Shown here piece after piece: positions 25,850 to 37,492 of a stretch of 64,000 nucleotides of DNA; within the stretch, counting starts at the first letter, position 1; each line of letters starts with the position of its first letter. The DNA is from Chiua virens (Eukaryota; Basidiomycota; Agaricomycetes; Boletales; Boletaceae): contig JAHNUO010000022.1 in NCBI GenBank assembly GCA_019787685.1, forward strand, positions 124,001-188,000. The letters run 5' to 3'. The notes below the pieces were generated by a model. The model worked only from the letters and a program-made list of their open reading frames with translations. It had not been told where the DNA came from and did not search any database. The translations under genes and the position numbers were made by a program.

Positions 25850-27250
25850 CCGGAGAGGTAGAGAGTAGACGTAGATGACTTTTGACTACGGCGATGAATT
25901 CTTTCCCCCTTAATACCCTCGAACCAAACGAACCAGTTTGAAGGGGTGGTGGCCCTTGCGGTGGGAATCCATAAAAAGACATAGCCTGGTGCGGAATCTG
26001 TCGGAAAGCGGTACTTGGAGTGGATGGCCAGGGCGTACCATGTGTACTTCATAGTTTCATTACCCCAAAGCGCCTGCAATCCTCCTGCAGCTGCATGGCC
26101 AGCTCGCGAGATAAACTGACTGAACCGAATAAATAACTACCAACCAGAGGGGAAGACGCTGAAAGACATGCACATACCTGCAATGCCGCTGAAAACGTTA
26201 ATTCTGTCCGAATTATGTCGGAAGATAGGGGACTTTACTTGAAAGAGGCAGGGACACCAGTGAAACGTGCGATACCTTCTGCCTCTGGCAACCAAAGGTG
26301 ACATGCTGTTGAAGCTTGAAGCTCTGAAGGGTCATGGCAGTCATCGTGATCATACATGAGTCGGAACCGAATTCTGCGGCATAACCCGTCGGACCAACCC
26401 CATCATTTTAGAAGTTTGAATTTCTTTTATACATCAATCGCAACTCGCCTCCATCGTGAGGTGCGTTGTGGTCGTATGCACATTGAATCAACTAATACAG
26501 CGCAGCCAAGGGCTCCAATCCAGTTTTCGACTCTATTATCATACTACACCCAACTCATCGGAACCGGCACCACTTTTCCAAATGGCACCCACTGGCATCA
26601 TGAGCGGCAAATTACTTGGGAGTCGTTCGAGTCGGCGCGCTGTAAAGTGCATATGTCAAGTGACACATCCCCGACTCGGAAGCGCGAGTTCCAGGAGTAT
26701 TATGAGAGTCCTCGATACGCTAATGCTTTGTCTGTTCCATCTCACAACAACTCATGGATTGGGATCGAGCGCGTTTCTGGTAGGAGCCGACCCAGGTCCA
26801 AGGAATGCAATGTGTTCATCATGATTCATGAACCTCTGATCGTCACATAAGCGCGGCGCAAGGCACAACAGGAAATGAAAATGGAAGCTGAACCGTTATC
26901 GATGTATCCGTCTGTCTTCAGATTGCAATCCGGCGCTTTGGCAGGGGGCTATGAGAGAAATATCTGTTGCGACGTCCGTGAACTGGTATGCATTCCACCC
27001 TCACCTTCCCGAAGCAACTTCCTATCTTCACACCAGAAAGAGGTCTCCGATGCTGATATTAAGAATATTTCAACCCCGTCCCGCATTGGGCGGATCTGGT
27101 ATAATATCTCGGAACTACGACGGAGAGTGCGCATCATTGTATGTCCCTCCTCGTTGAGTTCCTCAGACTTGGAGCTTTCCGTATCCGACGCACAAAGGTT
27201 GGTTCCCAGATGGAGGCCGACCGTGCGTAGGCTGGAGCTCCCCTGAACAC
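25850..27250. repeat. Duplicated 5' flank of the DUF2235 unit (copy upstream of C)
   Basis: This is homologous in order to 12300-13700. It contains the presumptive promoter of copy C. Two overlapping plus-strand ORFs (26356-26850 and 26875-27246) cross the duplication, but no motif is recognised, and the other duplicate does not preserve them, so I do not call them genes. Confidence 0.65.
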
Positions 27251-27599
27251 GTGTACGCAATGAGCTAGCAAGAAACATGAACACGCTTAGGCCGCACTTC
27301 AGTGGCCAAAGATCTGGTGTGGGAGCTCCACAAGGTCATCTGTCCGGTGTCAACACCAACCAGCACGCGTGCCCTCAAGTTGTCATGGATCGCAATAGAG
27401 CATCTACTCTTGAACAGACTTGACGCCAGTGTGCCGCAGAACATGCCCTCGCTTCGGATATATCGGATATCTTATTGGTGCAATAGACATGGGTAGCAGT
27501 ACCCAATGGTTTGAATTTCGTTGTCTGAAGTTTCAAACTTACTAGTATGTACTGTAGGCAGAAATAATGGTCAACGGTGGTGAGGAGCACTCCCGGCTT

Positions 27600-27910
27600 G
27601 GGCACCATTTCTCACGTTCTGGACGTGAAATGTGGTCGTTAGAAATTAAAAGCGGACTCACTAAAGCGCCGCACGAATGAGCCATCAAGATACACCCCTC
27701 GAGTTGGTGCAACACCCTAAGGCTGCTGACTGCTTGGGTAAAAATCAACTCTGTTGCTGCTGTGCGCCAAATATTCCAGTTGTTCTCTAAGCGTCTTGGT
27801 GTTTGGTGAATTTTCCGGCCCGGGACCGTGAATGACGGGAACGTTGAAACCGTTCCCTGGCATCATTTCTCAGGCTGGCTTGAGTATATATGCGTCCAAT
27901 AGAATTGATG
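27600..27910 (-). pseudogene. DUF2235 gene relic D (middle exon)
   Basis: On the minus strand, frames together read SILLDAYILKPA, a stop, then MMPGNGFNVPVIHGPG and, after a frameshift, TRGVYLDGSFVRRF. This parallels ASILYANSYKPQAMFGDGFD and QGVAPIYLDRLLFMLRF in copy B. At least one stop and one frameshift separate the pieces, and the exons before and after are not convincingly preserved. It is a decayed fragment of another array member, upstream of copy C. Confidence 0.65.
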
Positions 27911-28218
27911 TGCATGAGCTTCAAGTTGAAACTGAGAATGCTGCTCATGCTATGCCTAACGTGCATCAAGCGCGACAACCCATCAGTCGGACGGTCCAAC
28001 TGCGTCCGTGCTTAGATTGTGTCTACCGCCTGTGAAACAGTATAATTTTGCCACTTGAAGTTGCTCCTACGGTCCAAATCATTTGTGGTCATCCCGAAGA
28101 AGACAATGACGAGACAAAAATTCGTTGAATTGAAGAAGGGACCACTCTCACATATAAATCGTACATATTCATCCCCCCACCGTTCAGATGACACTCGACT
28201 GGAAACGCGAGAACGGTT

Positions 28219-29350
28219 CTAAGACCTTTCGATCACAACCTCATCGATCTTCTTGAAGTAGAGGGGATCGGTATCGTCCGCGACGGCAGACAAAGTTACC
28301 GCATTCCAGTCATCTACCTCCTTCTTGATCTGTTTCAGTTTGTTAAGAATGATGTACTGCGAATCGGAACCCAGGGGCAATCTGATAGGAGGATTGGCTT
28401 CCCGGGAGATGGTCACGAGGGCACGGCTCACTGTAAACCACGAGGTCGTTAGTGGACGGATATAGGGTCTAGGTAGGTAAGACGACGTACGTTTGACGGG
28501 ATCGCTCGTTCCCTGGCCGGACTTGTAAAGGTTTCGCATTTTATTGGCAGGGCTGTCGGGGGTGTCGTAGGCAGGAGGCAAGGGGACATCGACCATGCTA
28601 CCCTTCGCCCATTCTGTCCTCGTACCTCCAGGTTGGATGGTGATTACTTTGATGTTCCATTCAGGGGAAAGTTCCTTGTGGAGACCCTCACTGAATCCTT
28701 CGAGTGCTACGGAAAAGCATTCGGATTGAAAAGACTCGTTTGGGACAAATGATACATACCGAACTTGCTCGCGGAATAGAAGGCGAGCGTGGGGTTCGCG
28801 TTGAAACCACCGACGGAAGAGACATTAAGAATACGACCGGCCGGTGTCTTGTTTTCGCGGAAGAATTTCACGGCCTGCCAGCATAACATGAGCAGGAGTC
28901 AGTTACCCCTATTCGTCATAAGCACTCACCTCGCGACTGATGCGAACGGCACCCCAGAAATTAACCTCGAACTGATAGCGTGCGTCTTCCTCGCTGGTAC
29001 CCTCGACGACGCTGTTCAATCCGTAGCCCGCATTGTTAACGACGACATCGACGCGACCAAAGTGGTTATGGACCTTTCCGAAGAGGTCCGCTGCACTGTG
29101 TGCGGGATTTCCAACGTCATATTCGACGACGAGGAGTTTGTCGGAAGCATATGCTGCACTGAGGCTAGAAACACTTGATGCTTTGCGTGTAATAGCGGCG
29201 ACACGTTCGCCAGCAGCAATGACCTCGTTGACCAAGGCATGACCAATACCAGCAGAGGTACCGGTAACTATCGGATACAAATGGATCAGGACTGGGGTTG
29301 TCAGGGTAAAGGTTCAATCACTCACTGAGCCAAACACGAGAACTTGTCAT
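28219..29350 (-). CDS. Short-chain dehydrogenase/reductase
   Basis: MTSSRVWL begins at 29350; after an intron the Rossmann motif TGTSAGIGHALVNEVIAAGE follows. NNAGYGL, NVSSVGGFN with the catalytic Ser, and YSASK with the catalytic Tyr and Lys are all present in the classical order. The C-terminal exons read LEGFSEGLHKELSPEWNIKV, IQPGGTRTEW, and the end VVIERS at 28219. This is an NAD(P)(H)-dependent oxidoreductase of classical SDR type, close in wording to fungal retinol-dehydrogenase-like or ketoreductase-like members. The substrate is not predictable. Length is about 290 residues, normal for the family, with no lesion seen. It has no biosynthetic neighbours, so a stand-alone role is likely. 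Confidence 0.88.
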
Positions 29351-30199
29351 TTTAATGGTGAAGCTTGTGAGGAAAGATGAGTGATGAGTCAGTTTGTTTA
29401 CTCTCGAGTTGCTGCGGTGGCCATTTTATCTGTTCTTCGTGGGGTATAGTCATCCATCTGTAGTCACTACTAGTTCCTCCGCTCACGGAGGTCACGGTGT
29501 GCGTGTACCAGTTACACCCACGATACAGTCTTCGAGATAATCGATTGATTAACGGTTCTTACGCAACGAAGACTACCTTGTCATGCCGTGGCAATGTATG
29601 ATGTACTTGCCGAGTCGATTCCGAACTTGGTCGGATCTCTCGCTCCGGCTGACGAGAAATCCCATTGCTAAGCACAAACCACAGTTTTCTTCCGAACTTT
29701 TATTACAACGACACGTTCGAGTCGGTTTGAGCCGCTCAAAATATCGTGTACTACAGGCCCTCTTCACTAGCTCTCATGACCGCTAGGAGCAACATATATT
29801 ACCAGCCGACCCTCCCTGAGAAATAGGTTCGAATTTTCTCTCTGTTGACTTGGGGGATGCAGGTTTTCATCATGCAGACCTTGGGATCGACATTGCGATA
29901 AGCAACCTCTTGGTGAGAAATTTCCCCCGATAGGTATCGGAATGAGCAACCTGATCAAATGTTCACATTGTCACCCAGTACGTGATACTTTGACGCCGGC
30001 CGGTGAGATGTCCCCTGGGAGTCCAGACAGACCGTTGTGCGGAGATCTTACGACAGCCCTGCCGTGGGAGTCGATAGGGCTCTCTGAGTATGTGTTTTCG
30101 GTGCGAGCATGGCGATAAACCCACGGCTGGCTTGGACTGTGCGCGGGCCTTGGCCAGATGATATCGAGGGAAATCGACTATGCAGAAGCATCTGCGCAT
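29351..30199. other. Intergenic, no gene seen
   Basis: The stretch lies between the divergent dehydrogenase and the DUF6533 gene. Short ORFs on both strands lack recognisable motifs. Confidence 0.5.
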
Positions 30200-31520
30200 A
30201 TGGCAGCTAGTGTTCGCGTCGTGCGTTACCACGGCGGTATGTTCTCAAAGCAATCCTTTTGCTTGATACCGATCCTTCCCTAGTCGCTTTGCTCACTCTT
30301 CTGGTCTGGCATTCTTTCTTGACATTAGATCAGGATGTTCAGTACATTTGGACGTGCGTATCAATCCTGGTTATTATTTCGGTCACTCTCATCGGGATAC
30401 CTACAGCATGCGCAATACGAATCCCTTTAAGTGGGTGTACTTCTACCTTCGCTATGCTGTAGCAGTTGCGCATCTGTGAGTGTATTTTGGCCATTTTGTC
30501 AAGGGTCGATCGCTGATTCAATCAGAATGCATAATGTACTGATCAAGCAATTGTCGAATGGAAGTAATCCCTCTATGCTCTGCAACATGTGGACCGCCTA
30601 TGTTTTAGCTTTCACGCAAACTCTACTAACCTTGCTGGAGTTGATTTTGGCCACTCGGGGTAAGCAAAGCAAGATTTTTGTGCCATGTTGTAGTTTGGCT
30701 GGAATAATTCTGCAGTACTTGCATTATATAATCGATCCAGAACGGTGGCTCTCCTGTTGCTGAGTTTGAGCTTGATGGAAGTTGGGGGAACAGCGAGATT
30801 ACTATGGTTCCGGCATAGCATAAACATTCGTGGATCATGCATTCTACTACAACTCTCCGAGGTTGGCTACATTCAAGTGTGAGTCCTACTACTACTACTC
30901 CGTCGTGGGTGCTTGTTAACCTATGAACTTGCTTAGCTTACTGACATTGTTTGTCCACGGCGTGCTCATTGGGTTGACACTATTCAAGTACTGTGCCTTC
31001 TTGAGGGCAAGCTGTGTCCAAACCCCGCTCGTAGCACTGGTGGTTAGTCATGCGGGGACAGCTTATGTTTTAACCTTTTGTGAGTATATGGTGACATCAA
31101 GAAAAATAGGAACAGTCAATTCGATACTGATGTAGGGATTTGGATCCAGCCTTACTCATCACAGGATTGATTGCGCGTAACTTGGACTATGATGCAGAAG
31201 TGATTGTGTTTTTGTGCGAATCCTTGTTCTCTTTTTCACTGTCTGCACTACTGACGGAATCTGTCTCTTTTTCTTCTGCAATGCAGTTGGGCGACATCTT
31301 TGATCAGTTTCCTGGTACGTCCAGATTTTACTTCAGGAGTGAAGTTGCCTCATGTCACTCAATCTAGGGATGTCAATTGATAGTGCGCATGGAGCGTTTT
31401 GCAAGAAGGGAGGTGCCAATAGTACCTCCTGGATTAATTTTGACCAGTGGATTTAGCTTGGGAACATACAGTACCTGTGGTATGTTGGTTCGTCTTCCAA
31501 TTGACTGGCCACAAGCCTGA
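30200..31520 (+). CDS. DUF6533-type multi-pass membrane protein
   Basis: The ATG at 30200 is chosen because its frame joins through the first intron (30239-30285) to VALLTLLVWHSFLTLDQDVQ, the DUF6533 signature at the N-terminus. The following exons give NPFKWVYFYLRYAVAVAHL, NMWTAYVLAFTQTLLTLLEL, TVALLLLSLSLMEVGGTARL, and LLTLFVHGVLIGLTLFKYCA, then VALVVSHAGTAYVLTF. Six to seven hydrophobic segments are consistent with the family's membrane topology. All junctions used have GT...AG and keep frame. The C-terminus (exons near 31154-31194, 31288-31315 and 31380-31520) is less certain. DUF6533 proteins are abundant in mushrooms and their function is unknown. Confidence 0.7.
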
Positions 31521-32038
31521 CTAGGAGACAACATAACTTAGGCTCTGTCCTTGCATAGCAGGGAAGTTCACATCACGTTAGGTGCATGACATAGCCTGTA
31601 TCATATTAACAACCTGATGCTATTTATGACACCGCGACGTGACTTGAGTTGCAGAGAAGCCATGGACTGCCAAGACATGATGGTCGACAAAGTTTCGTCC
31701 TGAACAGAACCAACTCACAGCAGAGCCATTCCAGTGACATCCCGCCTTCGAATTCGCGAATGAGTCGATTGGGGATTGAAGTGATGGCTTTGCAGCGCCA
31801 GATAAAGGCCCAGAAAGTACGTGCTCACATGCGAAGTAGTATGTACAAATCGCAATCGTTGGTTCACCGTCGTTTTAACTATACAACGTACAAATGGCGG
31901 AAGTGATTGATAGTATAAAGTCCTACGTTCGACGAATTCAAGTTCCAGTAACATCCAAAGTCCGTAACATAATATGCGGTCACTACCGTCACGAAATCAA
32001 CCGTTGTCTCAACGATTCATAAACAGCAGTCATGATGA
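31521..32038. other. Intergenic, one weak ORF
   Basis: An 85-codon plus-strand ORF (31649-31906) is rich in Ser/Arg/Gln and has no recognised motif. It could be a 3' exon or chance. Confidence 0.4.
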
Positions 32039-32493
32039 TCAGGGTGCAACGATCGTAAACTGCGGGCTCCAATTTCCAGAGTCACCCATGACTGAAACGA
32101 AATATACAAGGTCATACCGTCTCAGATGCATCCTGTCAGAGAATAAATAAACTCACGCATAATGATCCAGTCTGTGTCAGGCTCGACATCGGCGGGCACG
32201 GTCACGTTGATCGCGGTGGCGTTCAAGGGGAAACCTTGTGCAAGTGTGTACACCTCGTCCGCGTTGACGCCATGCCGCAGTAGTACCATGCCCACGGAAT
32301 CCGTGACATTCACGGGCTCGTTGGAGATGCTCCAGGTGACGTTGTAAGTGTCCCCGGCAACCCAGACTGTGCTGGCATCCGGCCAGGTGACCGGAGGGTC
32401 CCAGACGTCACGTCTGACAGGCGACGCGACGGGGAGCGCAGAGACCAGCGAAAGTAGAGAACAGGTAGAGGCGAGGAGGGATAGAAGTACCAT
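32039..32493 (-). CDS. Small secreted Kre9/KNH-like (Ser-Thr-rich GPI-protein family) domain protein
   Basis: The protein starts at 32493 with a clear signal peptide (MVLLSLLASTCSLLSLVSA, cleavage near LPVASP). The mature part reads DVWDPPVTWPDASTVWVAGD, then TYNVTWSISNEPVNVTDS and VTVPADVEPDTDWI. This is the immunoglobulin-like fold that Pfam calls Kre9/KNH N-terminal, found in many small fungal wall proteins. A 2-exon structure (donor GTGAGT at 32155, acceptor near 32090) gives the conserved end MGDSGNWSPQFTIVAP with the stop at 32039-32041. At about 130 residues it consists of the domain alone, with no GPI-attachment tail, so it is probably secreted free or loosely wall-bound. Confidence 0.85.
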
Positions 32494-33647
32494 GATCGTG
32501 TGGCTTCACGAAGGAGGTGGGGATGGGGAATAGCAATGGTGAAGGAGCGAGTTTTATAGTAAGAGGCGACACTGCAAATTGGCATTGGTACGGGCTCGGT
32601 CACCCGTACCCACCAAAAGCCACACGCCGTAGGACGACATACGTCTGCAAGTCATGTTTGTAGCGTGATCTCTGGCGACGTTGCAGAATCGTCTGAGAGT
32701 TGTAATTGGAGTACAGATAATGAGGATTGTACCTGCATGGTTCCTGAGTATACGGGGTGCGCGTTTTCGCGATTCTGCGGATGGGGCAACATCTCCGAGC
32801 ATAGCCAACTTGAATAGGTTCCCGGCTATCAAAGTAATTCCGTAAATGATGTGAGGCGATCTGCGGCCAGGTGCCACTACAATAGGCATCCTTGGATGAA
32901 GCGCGTGATGGATTTATTCGCAAAGCCAAAAGAAGACATATAAGGTTGAATACGAAGAATACGAGAACCGGAAAGGAGATATCACGGTCGTCCAGGTCAG
33001 CTTTCGACCCATGCGCCGGTTTACTCCATTCAATGGTTCAAAAAAACCTTACATGATCATGATGACCGTGGAACGAACCACTGCTTATCACTTCCGTCCG
33101 TGAAGTAGCTAACAGCAACGACACGACTCTTTTCCCGTCTTTGGAAGTCAGAACGATAGCTAGAAATAGCGATCACTGCATATTGTAATCTGTAAGCATC
33201 GCCCCGGGGTGAGCAACTTTTGATGCAGATGGATTCATTCACCCATTGAGTCCGGCGCAGTTACACCGCCCTCGAGCCTGCGGTTTCTGCGTAGCCCACG
33301 GACGATAGTTAACCGTGTGTGAACTGATACGAACCGATGATGGACCCAGAAGTACAAAGCAGGAGCAAAAATTTTGATCAGGTCAAGTTGAGCCCATGCA
33401 CTTTGAACATATTGAACGTTCAAGCCAAGATTCAAGTCGAGCCACTCTGACGTAAGGGGGCTTGAAAGTCTTTCCATTTCCAACCATGTATGTAATAACC
33501 TAACTCAAGTCTTGGTTTCACCCGTAAGTACTAGTTTCTTCTTCACTGGCAGACGAATCACCACCTGTTGAATGGCGAGGATTCGTGCTGGAGAATGGCA
33601 TACGATAACTAAAGAACTTTTTCCAGTTTGAATCGATTCCGTCATCC
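32494..33647. other. Intergenic, no gene seen
   Basis: Only short unrelated ORFs are present. The left part must contain the promoter of the secreted protein and the right part that of the WD40 gene. Confidence 0.5.
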
Positions 33648-35173
33648 ATGACCACCGAACATGAATCGGAAGCAAGAATGATCGAGATCCCTAATTCAAA
33701 TTTCATGAGTTCAGTTTCGTTCCTTGCTGGTGGAGGGTACGTTGTGGGTGGCGGGTACGAAGGCAAAGTTCGATGTTGGCAAGTGGAGGATGGCAGGGAG
33801 GTGGGGGAACTGATGGATGCAGGAGGTGCCGTTCTCTGCCTGGCGGCGTCACAAGATGGAAAATGGGTTGTTAGTGGGACGGACTGCGGCCGTGTGATAG
33901 TGTGGAACTCGGTCACTCACACCAAAGTCAACGAGTTTCGAGGATATCCCGACTCCCCTGTCGACGTATTGGACGTGTCGCCCAATGGCACGAGGATTGC
34001 AACTGGAGCGCACTTGGCTGCTTGCATATGGTCTCTCCCTACCGGAGAGCGGCTTCTAGGGCCTCTGGAACACGGTTTCGCATTGGCGGCGGTCAAGTTT
34101 TCCCACGACGGGCACCTGCTTGCCACTGCAACATGCGACATGAATTCTGTTCGGGTCTATGACAGTCATGTTGGTGGACTCCTCGCCAGCTTTCCAGTTA
34201 GAGTGGATTCATTCCACCATTCTCTCGCCTGGACGGGTAATGGCAAGTATATCTACGCCTTGTCTGACGGTATTATCAAGTGCCTTGGCTTGTCTACTGG
34301 GACAGCGCTTTCGGAGTGGTCCATCCACAGTGGTAATGATCCGAAAGGAATTGTACTAGCATGCAATGGAAGATTCATTGCAGCTTCTGCGAATTCCTCG
34401 ATTTCCTTCTGGGACACCATAACTCACGAGCAAATTGGGCCCACCATAGAGCATGGAGACATCCTCCTTTCCGTGAACATCTCACCAAATTACGACCTCG
34501 TCACCAGTGGAATCAAAGCGGTCGTTCTCAGAAGCCTCCGTGAGGTCCTCCCTGCAATCTACTGCAACGATGTGAGTAGCATCTGACTGCTGGGATGAGT
34601 CCGGAATCAAGATCCTCTCTTTTTTGACGTAGACTCCAATTGAATCGGAAATCTCTGAATCTCATGGCCAAGCAGTAAATTCTAATGTCGAGGAAACTAT
34701 CAAATTGCTCGTGGATGATCTTCGCAATCTTCGTGCACAGCATGAGAATTCGCGTGCGTTCACAGTCACTCTCACTGCGTTCTCTAACTCCTTTTGTTGT
34801 AGAGAACAACATCGCGACCCTCGTAAATACGGCACAAGAGCTTCGTACTGAGCTCGCAGACTCTCAGCGCAGAGCCAATGAAGAGATTGCTACCCTCAGG
34901 TCAACCGTCGAGTCCCTTCGTTCCGAGCTTCGTACAAAGGACGACAACACAAGTATGGATACCATCCCCCCACTTTCACACTTCATTTGACGAGCAACGT
35001 CAGACATGAAAATGGCACGTCTCGGGACAATAATTCAAGAACTTCATCCGCAGCTTGGTGACGCGTCCGGCCACTGCACTTCGGGTGAGAGAATGACTCC
35101 TCTCGAGGGCCATTGCATCCCACTGTGCCAGTTGTTGTACGTACAAACAGAAGCATCGCCTTTCTGCGACTAA
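33648..35173 (+). CDS. WD40-repeat protein with C-terminal coiled coil
   Basis: The first exon (33648 to about 34572) encodes about seven WD40 blades: GGYVVGGGYEGKVRCWQVED, then SQDGKWVVSGTDCGRVIVWN, VSPNGTRIATGAHLAACIWS, KFSHDGHLLATATCDMNSVR, and NGRFIAASANSSISFWD. After the last blade (LREVLPAIYCND) an intron leads to acidic and coiled-coil exons: NVEETIKLLVDDLRNLRAQH, then TAQELRTELADSQRRANEEI. The final exon is inferred to run to TAA 35171-35173 and is uncertain. The propeller is a paralog of the one in the WD40-kinase gene at 41.4-43.9 kb, but here the kinase is replaced by a coiled coil. It probably acts as a scaffold; its partner is unknown. Confidence 0.8.
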
Positions 35174-35466
35174 AATCATGAGGCCCCAGAAAATTTCCTT
35201 GTCGATCTCACGGGCGCTGTAAATCAGGAACTTGAGACAAATGTGAATTGAACCACCTTGGACTTTTGTGATAATTCTGTGAAAGATAGCCTATGGGGCC
35301 CATCCATAATTTTTCTCTGTCGGGATATTCAGTCTTTGTTTGGGAGCTGGTATACGGCCAAGTGAGAAGATGGTCACTACTAGTGACTCACTAGCAACCT
35401 AAATCACCCAAGTTCCGATCTGACTAATCATGTGACTAGCGAGATCATCTTGTACTCTTGACCACC

Positions 35467-37044
35467 ATGTCCTCGCTGTATCGTTCCACAATCAACGCGC
35501 GGATTGCTAAATTACCAGGTTTACCCCAGTCAGTTGGAGAAGAATACGATGAGATGGATGAAATATCAGATTCACTAGGCTCGTTGCCGTCTCCTAGCCA
35601 GATGGGGCCCCCACCCGCGTAAGCCCCTGGACCACCCACGACCATCTTACCGTATTCCGATTGACCTCTCCACGCGCAAGTGTATCAGCGACTCGTGTCC
35701 CCAGAGCTCCCAATCCGGAATACGCACCGATTCGTCCAGACGCGTATGGGCAGTATTTTACACAAGCCCTTCAGGTCGAACTCCCGACGCGTGGCCTTGT
35801 CGTCCGGGCATATCATACCCCCTTGCGAGGGAGTGGCGTCATGATCATGCATCACGGTGCTGGATACTCTGCGTTGAGCTTTGCATGTCTCGCGAAGGAA
35901 TTAGACGACATGGTTGGGAAGGATGTTGGCATATTGGCATTTGATGCGCGCAGGCATGGTGAGTAGTCCCTCCTGTTCACTTTTCTTGTCGCTTACTTTA
36001 TACTACAGGAAAGACCGTCCCGATGGAGGGCCAGTCGGATGAATACCTATCGATGGATGTATTAGTGGATGACTTTGTCGCACTCGTACAGGCGATCTTT
36101 AAGGACACAGATACTGCTCCCGCCCTGATGGTGATCTGCTTCCGGTGCTCTATCACTCTTTGACGGACGTGTTCATAACTTCTTTTGCTCGATAGCTCGT
36201 AGGCCATAGTATGGGCGGTTCGGTTGTCGTTCGCGCCTGTCCGAAACTCCAAGAACTCCGATACGTCGTATCCGGTGTTGCCGTGCTCGACGTGGTAGAA
36301 GGTAGGTGTACACTTTATGTCCCTGTTTTCCTCGCCAACGACACTGCAAGGTACTGCGATCGATGCGTTACCCCATATGCACGCTCTATTGGACACCCGT
36401 CCAGAAGGCTTCCATAGCGAAGAAGAAGCGATCGAATGGCAGTAAGTGCTAAACCGTGATTTTCTCGATCGTGATGACACCCCGACCTAGCCTGACCACG
36501 CATGCGATCAACAACCTTGCTTCAGCGCGGATATCCGTCCCATCGATTCTCATTCCACAGGAGTCCATGCTCACGCCTTCGACGCGTGCGAATAAAGGGT
36601 TCGCCTTTCGTTGGCGCACGCCACTCAAATCGACCGCACCATATTGGCATTGTACGTCCTGGCGCATGTCGGACTGCTTTCATGCTCGACTGACGCGCAC
36701 GCGACGCATGTAGCATGGTTCGATTCCCTGTCGACGCTCTTTTTATCGGTCCGCACGGGAAGGCTGTTGATCTTGGCTGGCCGGGAACGCCTCGACACGA
36801 CGCTTGAAATCGGACATATGCAGGGCAAGTTCCAGCTCAAGGTGATGAGTGGCAAGGGTGGGGCATATGTGGGGCATCTTGTGCATGAGGTACGTTATCT
36901 GTATCATGCAACTCGCGAACCCTGATTGCCCGGATGATACAGGACGACCCGGCAGAATTGGCGGAGCATCTGCGGGAATTTTGGGAAAGGAATCAAAGGA
37001 TCGTTGTTAAAGGGAAAGTGATCAAGCGGATTGGGGAAGTGTAA
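35467..37044 (+). CDS. PPE1: Protein phosphatase methylesterase 1
   Basis: This is an alpha/beta-hydrolase that demethylates the C-terminal leucine of protein phosphatase 2A. The start at 35467 gives MSSLYRSTINARIAKLPGLP. Later exons give QALQVELPTRGLVVRAYHTP, the oxyanion-side VMIMHHGAGYSALSFACLAK, and FDARRHGKT. The nucleophile elbow is LVGHSMGG. Then come SVPSILIPQE, WFDSLSTLFLSVRTGRLLIL, AGRERLDTTLEIGHMQGKFQ, and the catalytic histidine context VGHLVHEDDP. The end KVIKRIGEV is followed by TAA 37042-37044. There are about eight exons and all family blocks are present in order. The symbol follows the yeast ortholog; animals call it PPME1. Confidence 0.92.
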
Positions 37045-37132
37045 AGTAGAGTTAAATTCTGCCTCGCCAAGATGCACCTCTCAATGGTAATTAATCTTGT
37101 GATGACGTGATATAGCTCCCCTTTAAAATGTA

Positions 37133-37206
37133 GGCTTGATGGCGTAGTTGGTTATCGCATCTGTCTAACACACAGAAGGTCCCCAGTTCGAGCCTGGGTC
37201 AAGTCA
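37133..37206 (+). tRNA. tRNA-Val (AAC)
   Basis: A full cloverleaf can be drawn. The acceptor GGCTTGA pairs with TCAAGTC (one G-T). D arm is GCG/CGC around TAGTTGGTTAT. Anticodon stem TCTGT/ACAGA encloses loop CTAACAC with anticodon AAC. T arm is CCCAG/CTGGG around TTCGAGC, and the discriminator is A. The B-box-like AGTTCGAGCC is present. A T5 run at 37210-37214 is a fitting RNA polymerase III terminator. There is no intron. Confidence 0.95.
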
Positions 37207-37209
37207 TAG

Positions 37210-37214
37210 TTTTT
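37210..37214 (+). terminator. Pol III terminator of the tRNA
   Basis: Five T residues begin 4 nt after the discriminator base of tRNA-Val, the usual RNA polymerase III stop. Confidence 0.75.
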
Positions 37215-37492
37215 CCTCTCCTTTTGATCCTCCTTCATCGTCATTGCTTCATTGGCAGCTCTCAAGCAGACTTAGAAGCCCCGGTGCCTTATTGATTTCA
37301 TCCACCTCGCCCATCTGCGCAAGCAAACTTGTAAATTTAAGCAGAAGATAAGAGTACATCCGACTCTACGGTCTATGGTACAGAAAACACAACATGGAAA
37401 GAGGCATCGCCTCCAAACAAACAATTTAAAGCAACGTCGATTTGAGAAGAAAATGGTTAGGGTAAGGGTATGCACAATTAAATAGTCCTGAT

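Noticed and set aside
26356..27246. Two plus-strand ORFs of 164 and 123 codons as possible genes
   Set aside because: They lie in the duplicated 5' flank of the DUF2235 unit, are not kept open in the other duplicate, and have no recognisable motif.
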